A stretch of 64,000 bases of DNA from Limosilactobacillus reuteri (lineage in GTDB: Bacteria; Bacillota; Bacilli; Lactobacillales; Lactobacillaceae), in NCBI RefSeq assembly GCF_003072625.1, contig NZ_CP027805.1:866001-930000 (forward strand), given 5' to 3'. Below are positions 18,719-27,642 of this stretch, piece by piece; within the stretch, counting starts at the first letter, position 1, and each line of letters starts with the position of its first letter. The translations under genes were made by a program, and so were the position numbers. The notes beneath the pieces are model-generated. The model was not told the origin of the DNA. It saw only the letters and a program-made list of their open reading frames with translations, and did not search any database.

Positions 18719-19681
18719 ATGACGACAAATGTAAATGAAGAGCAATATTTAGATTTAATTCGTTATGTATTAGCGAATGGACATCAAAAGGGTGATCGGA
18801 CAGGGACAGGTACTAAATCTGTTTTCGGATATCAGATGCGATTTGACCTAAGTAAAGGTTTTCCTATTTTAACTACCAAGAAAGTTCCATTTGGCTTGAT
18901 TAAGAGTGAATTACTATGGTTTTTACGAGGTGACACTAATATTCGCTTCTTACTTCAACACAAGAATCATATTTGGGATGAATGGGCATTTAAGAAGTGG
19001 GTGGAAAGTGATGAATATCAAGGTCCAGATATGACGGACTTTGGTCACCGTTGGCTTAAAGATCCAGAGTTTAAGAAACTCTATCTCCAAGAAAAGAAGG
19101 ATTTTTGTCAGCGAATTCTTGAAGATGATGATTTTGCTCAAAAATATGGCGACTTAGGCCTTGTTTATGGAAGTCAGTGGCGAAAATGGAAGACGAGTCA
19201 AGGTGACACAATTGATCAAATCGCTAACGTTATCCATCAGATTAAAACTACTCCAGATTCACGACGGATGATTGTTTCAGCTTGGAATCCAGAAGATGTT
19301 CCTTCAATGGCTCTTCCTCCATGTCATACAATGTTCCAATTTTATGTTAATGATGGAAAACTTAGCTGTCAGCTCTATCAACGAAGTGCCGACATCTTTT
19401 TAGGTGTGCCATTCAATATCGCTAGTTATGCCTTATTGACGCATATGATTGCTCATCAATGTGGTCTAGAACCTGGCGAGTTTGTTCATACATTAGGGGA
19501 TGCTCACATTTATCTGAACCATCTTGATCAAGTTAAAGAACAACTGACAAGAATGCCTCATGAAGCTCCTAAATTGATTTTACCTGCTGAACCAAAACCA
19601 ATCGATCAATATGAAATGACTGAGATTAAGTTAGAAGGTTATACTCATGAGCCTGCAATTAAGGCTCCCGTAGCAGTTTAA
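18719..19681 (+). CDS. thyA: Thymidylate synthase
   Basis: A 320-residue ThyA-type enzyme with the catalytic cysteine in [14 protein letters not shown] (about residue 200). It methylates dUMP to dTMP with methylenetetrahydrofolate. It is about 55 residues longer than E. coli ThyA through an insertion near residues 80-140 ([14 protein letters not shown] onward), a feature also known from L. casei thymidylate synthase. GGGGAGG precedes the ATG. It is followed after 15 bases by dfrA, which regenerates tetrahydrofolate. Confidence 0.97.
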   Translation: MTTNVNEEQYLDLIRYVLANGHQKGDRTGTGTKSVFGYQMRFDLSKGFPILTTKKVPFGLIKSELLWFLRGDTNIRFLLQHKNHIWDEWAFKKWVESDEYQGPDMTDFGHRWLKDPEFKKLYLQEKKDFCQRILEDDDFAQKYGDLGLVYGSQWRKWKTSQGDTIDQIANVIHQIKTTPDSRRMIVSAWNPEDVPSMALPPCHTMFQFYVNDGKLSCQLYQRSADIFLGVPFNIASYALLTHMIAHQCGLEPGEFVHTLGDAHIYLNHLDQVKEQLTRMPHEAPKLILPAEPKPIDQYEMTEIKLEGYTHEPAIKAPVAV

Positions 19682-19696
19682 AAGGAGTGGTTCAAG

Positions 19697-20185
19697 ATGA
19701 GTGAGCTGAATTTAATTTGGGCGGAAGATTTGAATGGTTGGATTGGCAAAGATAATACAATTCCGTGGCATGTTTCTGCTGATATGAAGCATTTTAAGAC
19801 AAAAACTACTGGTCACCCGATTATAATGGGACGAAAAACTTTTACCTCGCTTGGCAATAAACCGTTGCCTAAGCGGGAAAATATTGTGCTTACCAATCAG
19901 AACATAGATGTTGAAGGAGTTAAGGTCGTTCATTCTTTAGTTGCCTTTAAAGAATATCTTAAATCAAACCCAGATGAATATTTTGTAATTGGAGGGGCAA
20001 CCATCTATCAACAATTACTCCCAATGGCGACAAAGTTAACACGCACGGTAATAAATAAGCAAATTGTTGGGGATACAAAAATGCCAACGATCGATTATGA
20101 CCGTTGGCACTTAGTAAATTACAATAATTATGAAAAAGATGACCAGCTAATTTGTCGTTTTGAAGAGTGGGAACTAAACGTATAA
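19697..20185 (+). CDS. dfrA: Dihydrofolate reductase
   Basis: A 162-residue DHFR with the N-terminal sheet and Met20-type loop region LIWAEDLNGWIGKDNTIPWH, the active-site Asp in SADMKHF (about residue 27), MGRKTF and FVIGGATIYQQLLP. It reduces dihydrofolate with NADPH, the partner reaction of ThyA. The ATG follows AAAGGAG. Its 3' end overlaps the convergent hemolysin III-like gene by 12 bases. Confidence 0.96.
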   Translation: MSELNLIWAEDLNGWIGKDNTIPWHVSADMKHFKTKTTGHPIIMGRKTFTSLGNKPLPKRENIVLTNQNIDVEGVKVVHSLVAFKEYLKSNPDEYFVIGGATIYQQLLPMATKLTRTVINKQIVGDTKMPTIDYDRWHLVNYNNYEKDDQLICRFEEWELNV

Positions 20186-20818
20186 AAGAATTGAGAAATA
20201 CATTAATATTGTTCCAAGGAGGACAAAGATATGCCAAATTAAATGGGTATATGCAGTTGGCCGACTATAGAAGAGGGCACCAAGTGTAAAGGAGAGTCCT
20301 CCTAGTAGGAGCAAGCCGAAGCCAACTGGACCAAGTGCACGCCAGAGAGGCATGAAAGCGACTAGACATAGCCAGCCCATAAGAATGTAAATAATGGTTG
20401 AATATTTACTTTTATGTTTTAACCAAATACATTTATACACGATCCCAATAACGGAGAGACCCCAAATCACACCGAAAATTGTCCAGCCTAACCAGCCACG
20501 GATACTAACCAAGCAATAGGGGGTGTAAGTGGCTGCAATAAGCACAAAGATCATTGAATGGTCGAGAATTTGAAAGACCCGTTTAGCCCGTGTAAAGATT
20601 AAGGCGTGAAATAAGGTTGACGAAAGGTAAAAAAGAATTAAAGCACTTCCGTAAATAGTAAAGGTAACAATTCGCATGGGACTACCAGTATGAACGGCTC
20701 TGATAATTAATAAGATCAAGCCGGCAATTGATAATCCTGCTCCGATCCCATGAGTAATGGCATTACCGATTTCTATTAACAAAGTACGACGATCTCTTGT
20801 CTCTTTTTGTGAATTCAT
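20174..20818 (-). CDS. Hemolysin III / PAQR-family membrane protein
   Basis: A 214-residue protein with seven hydrophobic segments and the PAQR-family histidine pattern: NAITHGIGAG near the N-terminus, STLFHAL in the third segment and AYTHLIWHIFVLLG near the C-terminus. These are the putative metal-binding residues of a hydrolase-like site. ATG at 20818 with AAAGGGG upstream. Convergent with dfrA. The name hemolysin III is historical; the substrate is unknown. Confidence 0.87.
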   Translation of the reverse strand: MNSQKETRDRRTLLIEIGNAITHGIGAGLSIAGLILLIIRAVHTGSPMRIVTFTIYGSALILFYLSSTLFHALIFTRAKRVFQILDHSMIFVLIAATYTPYCLVSIRGWLGWTIFGVIWGLSVIGIVYKCIWLKHKSKYSTIIYILMGWLCLVAFMPLWRALGPVGFGLLLLGGLSFTLGALFYSRPTAYTHLIWHIFVLLGTILMYFSILLYV

Positions 20819-20933
20819 CAAAAAACCCCTTTCTAAAGACCAATGAATTTTTAAAATATTTTTGTTATACTTAAATAAATAGTAATTGATCCTACAAAAT
20901 TAGATAAAATTGAGTATAATAGTACTTGAAATA

Positions 20934-20962
20934 AATTATCTAGTTCTCAATACTAGATAATT
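20934..20962 (+). promoter_or_regulatory. Palindrome upstream of degV
   Basis: AATTATCTAGT (20934-20944) is perfectly complementary to ACTAGATAATT (20952-20962), with a 7-base loop. TATAAT at 20915-20920 lies just upstream, so the palindrome would sit right after the transcription start of degV. It could be an operator or an RNA hairpin. Confidence 0.45.
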
Positions 20963-20997
20963 ATAGCACAAATTGTTCAGGAAGAGTGGTAAGTTTC

Positions 20998-21840
20998 ATG
21001 GCAAAGATAAAAATTGTTTGTGACTCATCAGCAGGATTAACTGATGAAGAAATTAAAAAATATGACATTACAATTATACCATTAAGTGTAATGATTGATG
21101 GGACGGTATACGTTGAGCGTGAAACAATTACAAACGAACAGTTCCCTGAAATGATGAAGAATGCTAAGTCACTACCAAAGACTTCCCAGCCACCAATTGG
21201 GAAGTTTGTAGATGCCTTTGATAAGCTAGGTGAAGATGGTAGCGAAGTATTATGCGTTACAATGATGGAATCAATTAGTGGGACCGTCCATGCGGCTGAA
21301 CAAGCGGCTGGAATGACAAAGACAAAAGTTACAGTCTACGATTCCCAGTCAACCGACCAAGTAATGGGCTTCGAAATAATTGAAGCCGCCCAAGTGATTG
21401 AAGACGGTGGCAGCGTTGAGGATGCAATTGCTAAGATGAAAGAAGTACTTAGTAAATCTGAACTTTACTTGGCAATTGATAACCTTGATAATTTAGTTGC
21501 TGGTGGACGAATCAGTAAATTTGCTGGTGCTATTTCTAATCTATTAAACATTAAAGTTATGCTCCATGTGTATGATGGTCAGATTCATATTGAATCAAAA
21601 AGCCGGGGTATTAAATCAATGCATAAAGAATGGGATAAGATTTTAGATGAGATGGTACGAGGACCAAAAGTTAAGCGAATTGGAATTTCTCATGTCGATG
21701 CTGGCAAAGAAGTAGAACGCTTATTAGCAAAACTAAAAGAACTTTATCCAGAAATCGAGGTTACTGTTCGAGAAACAGTGCCAATTATTGCAACCCACAC
21801 TGGAATGGGTGCTTGTTGTTTGCTATACTATACGGAATAA
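20998..21840 (+). CDS. DegV-family fatty-acid-binding protein
   Basis: A 280-residue two-domain DegV fold protein with IVCDSSAGLT at the N-terminus, the TSQPP motif (about 61-65), a SGT segment and VAGGRISKFAG (about 162-172). Family members bind long-chain fatty acids; FakB proteins hand them to the FakA kinase for phospholipid synthesis. No FakA is in the window. ATG at 20998 is preferred over an upstream GTG because AGGAAGAG sits about 11 bases before it. Confidence 0.9.
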   Translation: MAKIKIVCDSSAGLTDEEIKKYDITIIPLSVMIDGTVYVERETITNEQFPEMMKNAKSLPKTSQPPIGKFVDAFDKLGEDGSEVLCVTMMESISGTVHAAEQAAGMTKTKVTVYDSQSTDQVMGFEIIEAAQVIEDGGSVEDAIAKMKEVLSKSELYLAIDNLDNLVAGGRISKFAGAISNLLNIKVMLHVYDGQIHIESKSRGIKSMHKEWDKILDEMVRGPKVKRIGISHVDAGKEVERLLAKLKELYPEIEVTVRETVPIIATHTGMGACCLLYYTE

Positions 21841-21937
21841 TCTTTGATAAAAATAAGTGGAGAGAGTGGAAAATAACCGCTTTGTGGCGACGCGAAGCTA
21901 GTTCCACGTTATTACACTATTGTTCATAAAAGCGGTT

Positions 21938-21981
21938 GAGGCTGAGAGAAAGCAAAAAGTTTTCTCCCAGCCTCTATCTTC
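21938..21981 (+). terminator. Intrinsic terminator downstream of degV
   Basis: GAGGCTGAGAGAA (21938-21950) pairs with TTTCTCCCAGCCTC (21961-21974) followed by a T-rich run. An outer pairing AACCGCTTT/AAAGCGGTT precedes it (about 21876-21936), so the whole 150-base gap is structured. Confidence 0.75.
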
Positions 21982-22013
21982 TTAAAATTTTAAAATAAGG
22001 GACTATAGAATAG

Positions 22014-22940
22014 ATGAAAAAGTGGACTAAATGGCTATTATTATCGCTTTTGGCTATTATGATTATTGGTGGAGGATGGTATACTGCTAACCATTTTACA
22101 AATTTAACTAGTAATAGTTCAAAAGTTGTTAAACCAAAATATGTTGAAAAGAAAAATGTAAAGCTGGTGGCACTAGGTGATTCCCTTACTCACGGTCAAG
22201 GTGACGAGAGTAATAATGGTGGATATGTTGGGGTAATTAAGGAAAAAATCGAACACCGTTACCACCAAACTAAGGTGACAACAGTCAATTACGGGGTAAC
22301 AGGGGACCGCTCCGACCAGATTCTTGACCGGTTAAATCAGCAGTCTCAATTACGTAGTGACTTACGGAGCGCGGATGTGATTACGATGACTGTTGGTGGG
22401 AACGACTTGATGCAGATCTTGGGAAAAAACGTAATGGGCTCTGGACGGCAAGTTACCAGTAGTGTTGAAAGTGGCGAAAAGACTTATCAAAAAAAATTAA
22501 TTAAGCTATTTGATGCGGTTCGAAAGGAAAATCCTAAGGCTCCTATTTTTATGATGAGTATTTATAATCCCTTCTATACCTATTTCCCAGATGTAACAAT
22601 TATTAACAAGTCAATTAATCAATGGAACCAAACTACGCAAGATGCAATGAATAATTATAAGTCAATGTATTTTGTGAACATTAACAAGTTGATGTCATAC
22701 GGTCAATATCAGACTAAGAGTCAGCAACAACAGCTGGTCAAGGAAGAAGAAAAGGCTAATCAAGGGCAAGTCAGTCAAAAACAGGTCATTGAAATTATGA
22801 ATCATAAGGATAAGAACCTTAATAAATATATTTCAACAGAAGATAATTTCCATCCTAATCATACGGGATACGTCAAGATTACTGACCAATTATTTAAGGT
22901 AATGCAAAAACATGATAGCTGGGAATTCACACAGAGGTAA
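22014..22940 (+). CDS. Membrane-anchored SGNH/GDSL hydrolase (YpmR-like)
   Basis: A 308-residue protein with an N-terminal membrane anchor (WLLLSLLAIMIIGGG, about 5-19) and an SGNH hydrolase domain. Block I is LVALGDSLTHG (about 51-61), block III is VGGNDLM and block V is DNFHPNHTGY near the C-terminus. This places Ser, Gly, Asn and the Asp-His pair. It is a predicted extracellular lipase or esterase; the substrate is unknown. Two bases separate it from the ypmS-like gene, as in Bacillus ypmR-ypmS. Confidence 0.88.
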   Translation: MKKWTKWLLLSLLAIMIIGGGWYTANHFTNLTSNSSKVVKPKYVEKKNVKLVALGDSLTHGQGDESNNGGYVGVIKEKIEHRYHQTKVTTVNYGVTGDRSDQILDRLNQQSQLRSDLRSADVITMTVGGNDLMQILGKNVMGSGRQVTSSVESGEKTYQKKLIKLFDAVRKENPKAPIFMMSIYNPFYTYFPDVTIINKSINQWNQTTQDAMNNYKSMYFVNINKLMSYGQYQTKSQQQQLVKEEEKANQGQVSQKQVIEIMNHKDKNLNKYISTEDNFHPNHTGYVKITDQLFKVMQKHDSWEFTQR

Positions 22941-22942
22941 AA

Positions 22943-23545
22943 ATGAAAAATTCTGAAGAAAAAAAGATTAATTGGTGGAAATGGGCCTTTTTTTGCTTAG
23001 TAGCCTTGATTGTAATTAGCTGTGGGGTTGTGTTAAACAAGGCGACTGCATCGACTCCTGCTACTACAACTAGCAAAGCAGTAAAGTCAAGCGATTCATC
23101 AGTAACGGTTGAATTGAATAAAAAACAGGTGAATGCTTTAGCTGCTAACTACCTGAATCAGTTTCTAAAAGGGCAAAAGATCCGTTATGATTTTATTGTT
23201 GGCGATCAGTATGCTACCCTGACAGGAAATACTAAGTTTCTAGGGGCTAAGGTGCGATTTACCATTAACTTTATTCCTGAACGATTAAGTAACGGAAATG
23301 TCTTGTTGCGGGCTAAGGGACTTTCCGTTGGACGGTTAAATATCCCGATCAAATTTGTGATGGGTTATATTGCAAAGAATTATAATATTCCTAAGTGGGT
23401 AACAATTAATCCACAAAAGAAGACAGTTTTATTAGACCTTAACCGTTATAGCAAGCACCGTTCTCTTAAGTACTCGGCTCAGGAAATTAACATGCAAGAA
23501 GGACGGTTTAAGTTTTTAATCACGGTCCCAACAAGTAATGAATAA
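22943..23545 (+). CDS. YpmS-family (DUF2140) membrane-anchored protein
   Basis: A 200-residue protein with a short cytoplasmic N-terminus, one transmembrane helix (about 13-32, WAFFCLVALIVISCG) and an extracytoplasmic domain with NKKQVNALAANYLNQF and alternating beta strands. It resembles the Bacillus YpmS family by position and pattern. Function unknown. It is encoded with the SGNH hydrolase and probably works with it outside the membrane. Confidence 0.78.
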   Translation: MKNSEEKKINWWKWAFFCLVALIVISCGVVLNKATASTPATTTSKAVKSSDSSVTVELNKKQVNALAANYLNQFLKGQKIRYDFIVGDQYATLTGNTKFLGAKVRFTINFIPERLSNGNVLLRAKGLSVGRLNIPIKFVMGYIAKNYNIPKWVTINPQKKTVLLDLNRYSKHRSLKYSAQEINMQEGRFKFLITVPTSNE

Positions 23546-23563
23546 ATATTGGAGGAAATTAAA

Positions 23564-23785
23564 ATGAGAATGAGTTTTTATCAGTTTTTAATGACTCAAC
23601 GAAACCCAAATAGTGCAGATGAAGTTCAACAGTTTGCAAACAACGCTTTTTTGGATACTGCTTTTCCTAAGCATTCAGAGGATTTTGATGAAATTTCGCA
23701 TTATTTAGAAGAAAATGCTGACTATTTGTCATCAATGACAATTTTTGATGAAACTTGGCAACGATATATTGATGCAATGAATTAG
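23564..23785 (+). CDS. YozE-like SAM-fold protein
   Basis: A 73-residue acidic protein beginning MRMSFYQFLMTQRNPNSAD and containing AFPKHSEDFDEISHYLE and TIFDETWQRYI, the pattern of the YozE/SAM-like family of Firmicutes. ATG at 23564 has GGAGG at 23551-23555. It closes the SGNH-YpmS operon and lies 20 bases before rbgA. Function unknown. Confidence 0.8.
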   Translation: MRMSFYQFLMTQRNPNSADEVQQFANNAFLDTAFPKHSEDFDEISHYLEENADYLSSMTIFDETWQRYIDAMN

Positions 23786-23805
23786 AAAAGAAGGGAGAAA
23801 GTCAA

Positions 23806-24678
23806 ATGGCAACAATTCAATGGTTCCCAGGACACATGGCAAAAGCATTACGCCAAATTCGTGAACAAATGCCACTAGTAGATATTTTATTTGAACTAGT
23901 AGATGCACGTGTCCCCTATTCGTCACAAAATCCAGAAGTGGCACTAGCTGCGGGAGAAAAGCCAAAACTTTTAATTATGACAAAGACGGACCTGGCAGAC
24001 CAGAAACGATTAAATGAATGGATTAAATATTTTGAGCAGCATAATCAGACAGTTCTTGCTCTTGATTCACGGCAAAATAACGTGGCAAAAGTTGTAACGG
24101 CTAAAAGTAAAGAGATATTAAAAGATAAATTGGCAGAAGAAAAAGCCAAGGGAATGAAAAAGAGGCCGATTCGGGCAATGTGTGTTGGTGTTCCCAATGT
24201 AGGGAAATCAATCCTTTTAAATCACCTGGTAAAAAAGAACGTCGCGGCTACTGGAAATCGTCCAGGAGTCACTACCGGACAGCAATGGTTACGATCATCA
24301 GCAGAATTGGAATTACTCGATACTCCTGGTGTCCTTTGGCATAAATTTGCTACTCCTAAGCAAGGGATAATGCTGGCTTTAACAGGAGCAATTAAAGATA
24401 GCTTATACGCAAAGGATGATGTAGCGTTGTTTGCCCTTGATTACTTGCGACAACACCAACCAGAAGTGTTAAAGCAACGTTACCACTTAACTGATGCCGA
24501 TCTGGATGAATCGGTTGCCAATCCGGATTTACTATTAACGATTACTGCTAAAATGGGCTTTCGTGATGATTATGATCGAGCTAGTGAACGCTTGATTTTT
24601 GACTTGCGGAAGGGGAAATTAGGACCAATCACTTTGGAAGTACCAGCTGACCTAAATGAGGATGGGCTAAATGAATAA
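23806..24678 (+). CDS. rbgA: Ribosome biogenesis GTPase RbgA (YlqF)
   Basis: A 290-residue circularly permuted GTPase. It begins with the family signature IQWFPGHMAKA, then the G4 motif TKTD (about residue 60) precedes G1 GVPNVGKS (about 127-134) and G3 DTPG. A C-terminal RNA-binding domain follows. RbgA is needed for late 50S assembly. The stop overlaps the rnhB start by 8 bases, as in many Firmicutes. Confidence 0.95.
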   Translation: MATIQWFPGHMAKALRQIREQMPLVDILFELVDARVPYSSQNPEVALAAGEKPKLLIMTKTDLADQKRLNEWIKYFEQHNQTVLALDSRQNNVAKVVTAKSKEILKDKLAEEKAKGMKKRPIRAMCVGVPNVGKSILLNHLVKKNVAATGNRPGVTTGQQWLRSSAELELLDTPGVLWHKFATPKQGIMLALTGAIKDSLYAKDDVALFALDYLRQHQPEVLKQRYHLTDADLDESVANPDLLLTITAKMGFRDDYDRASERLIFDLRKGKLGPITLEVPADLNEDGLNE

Positions 24679-25462
24679 GAAAACCATTAGTCAAATTAAG
24701 GCCCGCTTACAAACTATTACAGATGCAACTGATCCTTACTTGCAAACTATTCGTGATGATTCGCGCAAGGGTGTTCAAACGGCAATTCAGCAATTTGAAC
24801 ACCGGCTTGCACGGCAGAAGGAAGCTGAAGAGGCGTTCAAAAAGCGATTCAAATACGAAAAGTACTACTGGGAAAATGGATGTCAGTATATTGCAGGAAT
24901 GGATGAAGTAGGAAGAGGACCATTGGCTGGGCCAGTGGTTACTTGTGCGGTAATCCTAAATGCAGATTTTGATCTGATAGGGGTAACAGATTCTAAACAA
25001 TTAACTAAACATGAACGGGAAAATTTATATTTACGAATTGTTGATGAGGCAGTTGAGGTTAGCATTGCGGTCAATGATGCGCCAGTGATTGATCAAATGA
25101 ATATTTATGCGGCTACCCAAGATGCAATGATTCGAGCAGTTAACCACCTTCACCATCGGCCAGATCATCTGATTGTTGATGCAGTCCCGTTAGCAATTGA
25201 TATTCCCCAGACAACTTTAATTAAGGGAGATCAAAAGAGTATTAGTGTTGCTGCAGCAAGTATTGTCGCAAAAGAATACCGGGATCACTTAATGCGGGAC
25301 TATGATTATGTTTATCCAAGGTATGGTTTTGCACAAAATATGGGTTATGGAACTAAAGAACATTTAGCCAGTTTAGAAAAAATGGGGGCCACTCCTATTC
25401 ATCGGCGTTCTTTTAATCCCGTTCCAAAATATTTAAATTCGCCGTTTGTAAAATTAAGTTAG
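24671..25462 (+). CDS. rnhB: Ribonuclease HII, C-terminus rewritten by IS30
   Basis: A 263-residue RNase HII. It carries AGMDEVGRGPLAGPVV (about 75-90) with catalytic Asp-Glu, DSKQL, VDAVPL and SVAAASIVAKEYRD. It removes ribonucleotides and RNA from DNA hybrids. The last five codons (FVKLS) and the TAG stop lie in sequence identical to the end of the other IS30 copy (TTTGTAAAATTAAGTTAG), so the natural C-terminus after NSP has been replaced by IS sequence. The catalytic core is untouched. Confidence 0.94.
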   Translation: MNKKTISQIKARLQTITDATDPYLQTIRDDSRKGVQTAIQQFEHRLARQKEAEEAFKKRFKYEKYYWENGCQYIAGMDEVGRGPLAGPVVTCAVILNADFDLIGVTDSKQLTKHERENLYLRIVDEAVEVSIAVNDAPVIDQMNIYAATQDAMIRAVNHLHHRPDHLIVDAVPLAIDIPQTTLIKGDQKSISVAAASIVAKEYRDHLMRDYDYVYPRYGFAQNMGYGTKEHLASLEKMGATPIHRRSFNPVPKYLNSPFVKLS

Positions 25463-26510
25463 AAAATAAGTTAGAAAAATAGAAAAGCCATTTGTGGTAG
25501 ACTTTTGAATACCCCTAAACAAAAGAAAGGAAACCACAAATGACTTACACCCATCTTACCACAAACGAGCTGACAATCATCGCCCATTCTTTCGTGCAAA
25601 AGCTTAAAGCGTACCGAGTGGCCCAAATGATCAACCGTTGCGCCGAAACCGTTTATCGCGTTTATCGTTACCTGGAAACCGGTGCCTCAATTGCTGATTA
25701 TCAAGATCACTATATGCGCAATAAGCAACGTTGTGGCCGAAAACGTACTCAGTTGTCACTGGCTGAACTCACTTATATCAACGACAAAATTGCCCAGGGG
25801 TGGACGCCTGATACCATTATTGGGCGCGCTGAGCGCCCAATTAGTTGTAACCGGCCGGATGTTTGAACGTGGCCAGTTCGGCTTCGATGTCCGTTCCTTG
25901 CCGATGCGAGGTAAGCGGCACCCGAATGGCTATGTCGAGCGCCGCGGGAAGGCTGGCCAATTGGGGCGAAGTATTCACGAGCGTGCCAAGGACTTTCCGC
26001 ACTATGCCACTGAATTTGGGCACCTTGAAGCTGATACCGTCCAAGGCAAAAAGCACCAAGGGGCGGTAATGACCCTGACCGAACGCCAATCGAAGGTCGA
26101 AATTATACTCAATGTGCACGAAAAGACGGCTGATGCGATTAACCAACACTTAAGTCAGTGGCTTCGGAAATTCCCGCGGTACTTCTTCAAATCGATTACC
26201 TTTGACAACGGAAAAGAATTCGCCGGCTGGCGCGAGATTGCCAATCAATTTGACCTTCACACTTACTTTGCCGAGGTTGGTGCTCCCAATCAACGAGGGC
26301 TGAACGAAAACAACAACGGTCTTTTACGCCGGGATGGCTTAACGAAACAGCTAGATTTCCGCAATCTTCCTGATGAATTGGTAACCCAACTGATGAGTAA
26401 GCGAAATAACCTGCCCCGTAAATCACTAGGCTATCGAACTCCATATGAAGTATTCATGTCTTACGTCACTGATGAGCAACTATTTTCTTTCTAACTTAAA
26501 TTGACATTTC
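25445..26510 (+). mobile_element. IS30-family element, degenerate and GC-rich
   Basis: The ends TTTGTAAAATTAAGTTAG (25445-25462) and TTAAATTGACATTTC (to 26510) match those of the IS30 at 12986-14053 in opposite orientation. The 5' two-thirds of the gene uses many G/C-ending codons (GCC, CGC, ACC), unlike its neighbours and unlike the first copy. It inserted at the stop codon of rnhB. Confidence 0.83.
25540..26494 (+). pseudogene. IS30 transposase with internal deletion and frameshift
   Basis: The first frame (25540-25866) gives the N-terminal helix-turn-helix part and breaks after ERPISC. The expected next residues (SMRTLY in the intact copy) are missing and only 7 bases (25849-25855) separate that point from the continuing frame, which restarts at RMFERGQFGF. 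This is a net loss of about 11 bases. The DDE core (LEADTVQG, SITFDNGKEF, LNENNNGLLRR) is intact in the second frame to 26494. It should not make a functional transposase. Confidence 0.85.
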
Positions 26511-26539
26511 GGGATTAAAAAATGCATTTTCAAAAAGCT

Positions 26540-26547
26540 TTCGTATA
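26540..26547 (+). promoter_or_regulatory. Competence-box-like motif TTCGTATA upstream of dprA
   Basis: TTCGTATA is close to the streptococcal ComX box TACGAATA and is followed by TAAATATAGGGAGG, nearly the same as upstream of ypbB-recQ. dprA is a classical late competence gene, which gives the resemblance some weight. The distance to the ribosome binding site (26556-26561) would leave a very short leader. Confidence 0.45.
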
Positions 26548-26568
26548 TAAATATAGGGAGGCTTTTTT

Positions 26569-27402
26569 ATGTTACAAGTAAACGATTTTCTATTACGGTT
26601 AAGTTTATGTCGCGGAATTGGCTTAGTTTCAAAATATTGTCTATGGGAGTGTGCTCAACAGGCGCGATGCTTTAATAATATTGACTATTTGATTGACCAT
26701 GCAAATGTTAGCTTACGAAGTGCATCTTCATTAAAAAATAACTGGACAAGTCCCGCGCTTGATCAAGCAGTGGATTTAAACAGTCAGGAAAAATTTATTA
26801 CGATTGCGGATCCGTTATACCCGATAACCTTGAAAGAAACGTACTGTCCACCCTTGGTATTATTTTATCGTGGTAATCTAAGCTTACTCCATCAGCCTTC
26901 AATTGGTGTTGTTGGCACTAGGCAGATAACTAATTATGGTCAGAGCGCTTTACGAGGATTGTTGCCACCAGTAATTAAGCGGCAGATAGTAGTAGTCAGC
27001 GGATTAGCTCAAGGAGTAGATGGTTTTAGCCATGAACTTGCGCTAAAATATGGTGACCTTACTATCGGAGTGATTGGAACTGGTTTAGATCAAGCTTACC
27101 CCCGAAATCACCAAACCCTTCAAGATGAGGTGGCCAGACAAGGATTAGTAATTTCTGAGTATGGGCGGGGTGAACCACCTGTGGCTTATCACTTCCCAGA
27201 AAGAAATAGAATTATTGCAGGTTTAAGCGAAGTAGTTTTGGTTGTCGAGGCAAAGAAAAGGAGTGGGAGTTTAATCACGGCTAATATCGGCTTAGATGAA
27301 AATCGGTCTGTATGTGCTATTCCTGGCAAGATTGATGCACCCTTATCAGTAGGATGTAACAGTTTAATCGCAGCTGGCGCAAAACCAATTCTCAGCGCCT
27401 AA
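26569..27402 (+). CDS. dprA: DNA processing protein DprA
   Basis: A 277-residue DprA with a SAM-like N-terminal part and a Rossmann-fold core. It shows YPITLKE, GVVGTRQITNYG (about 111-122), SGLAQGVDG (about 144-152) and FPERNRIIAGLS. DprA loads RecA on incoming single strands during transformation. ATG follows GGGAGG. The TAA stop at 27400-27402 is followed in frame by DLLDEFRLYDSRA and a TGA, the kind of tail seen in longer DprA proteins, so a CAA-to-TAA nonsense change is likely. An IS605-type element lies just beyond. Confidence 0.93.
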   Translation: MLQVNDFLLRLSLCRGIGLVSKYCLWECAQQARCFNNIDYLIDHANVSLRSASSLKNNWTSPALDQAVDLNSQEKFITIADPLYPITLKETYCPPLVLFYRGNLSLLHQPSIGVVGTRQITNYGQSALRGLLPPVIKRQIVVVSGLAQGVDGFSHELALKYGDLTIGVIGTGLDQAYPRNHQTLQDEVARQGLVISEYGRGEPPVAYHFPERNRIIAGLSEVVLVVEAKKRSGSLITANIGLDENRSVCAIPGKIDAPLSVGCNSLIAAGAKPILSA

Positions 27403-27454
27403 GATCTGCTAGATGAGTTTCGGCTGTATGATTCAAGGGCTTGATTTCTGGTGA

Positions 27455-27642
27455 GAAGTTGAGTCAACCACCACTGACTAAAGTTAGTGGCTTGTGAGCC
27501 GAAAATCCTCATGGATTTCAGACCACAATTTGCGTAGATAGGGACAACTTATTTGACCAACCGAAGTTATAATCAAACAGTGGTCGTCTAATTACCAACG
27601 CCTTTTATGTCCCCGGGTTGCCATAGGGACAGATAAGATAAG
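27455..27642 (-). ncRNA. Probable right end and omega (reRNA) region of the IS605 element
   Basis: The 188 bases after the tnpB stop hold no gene. In IS605-type elements the guide RNA of TnpB comes from this 3' flank and the right end. On the minus strand it contains CTGTCCCTATGGCAACCCGGGGAC and later GTTGTCCCTATC segments, and ends with the hairpin at 27471-27490. The RNA itself is inferred from family knowledge. Confidence 0.45.
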
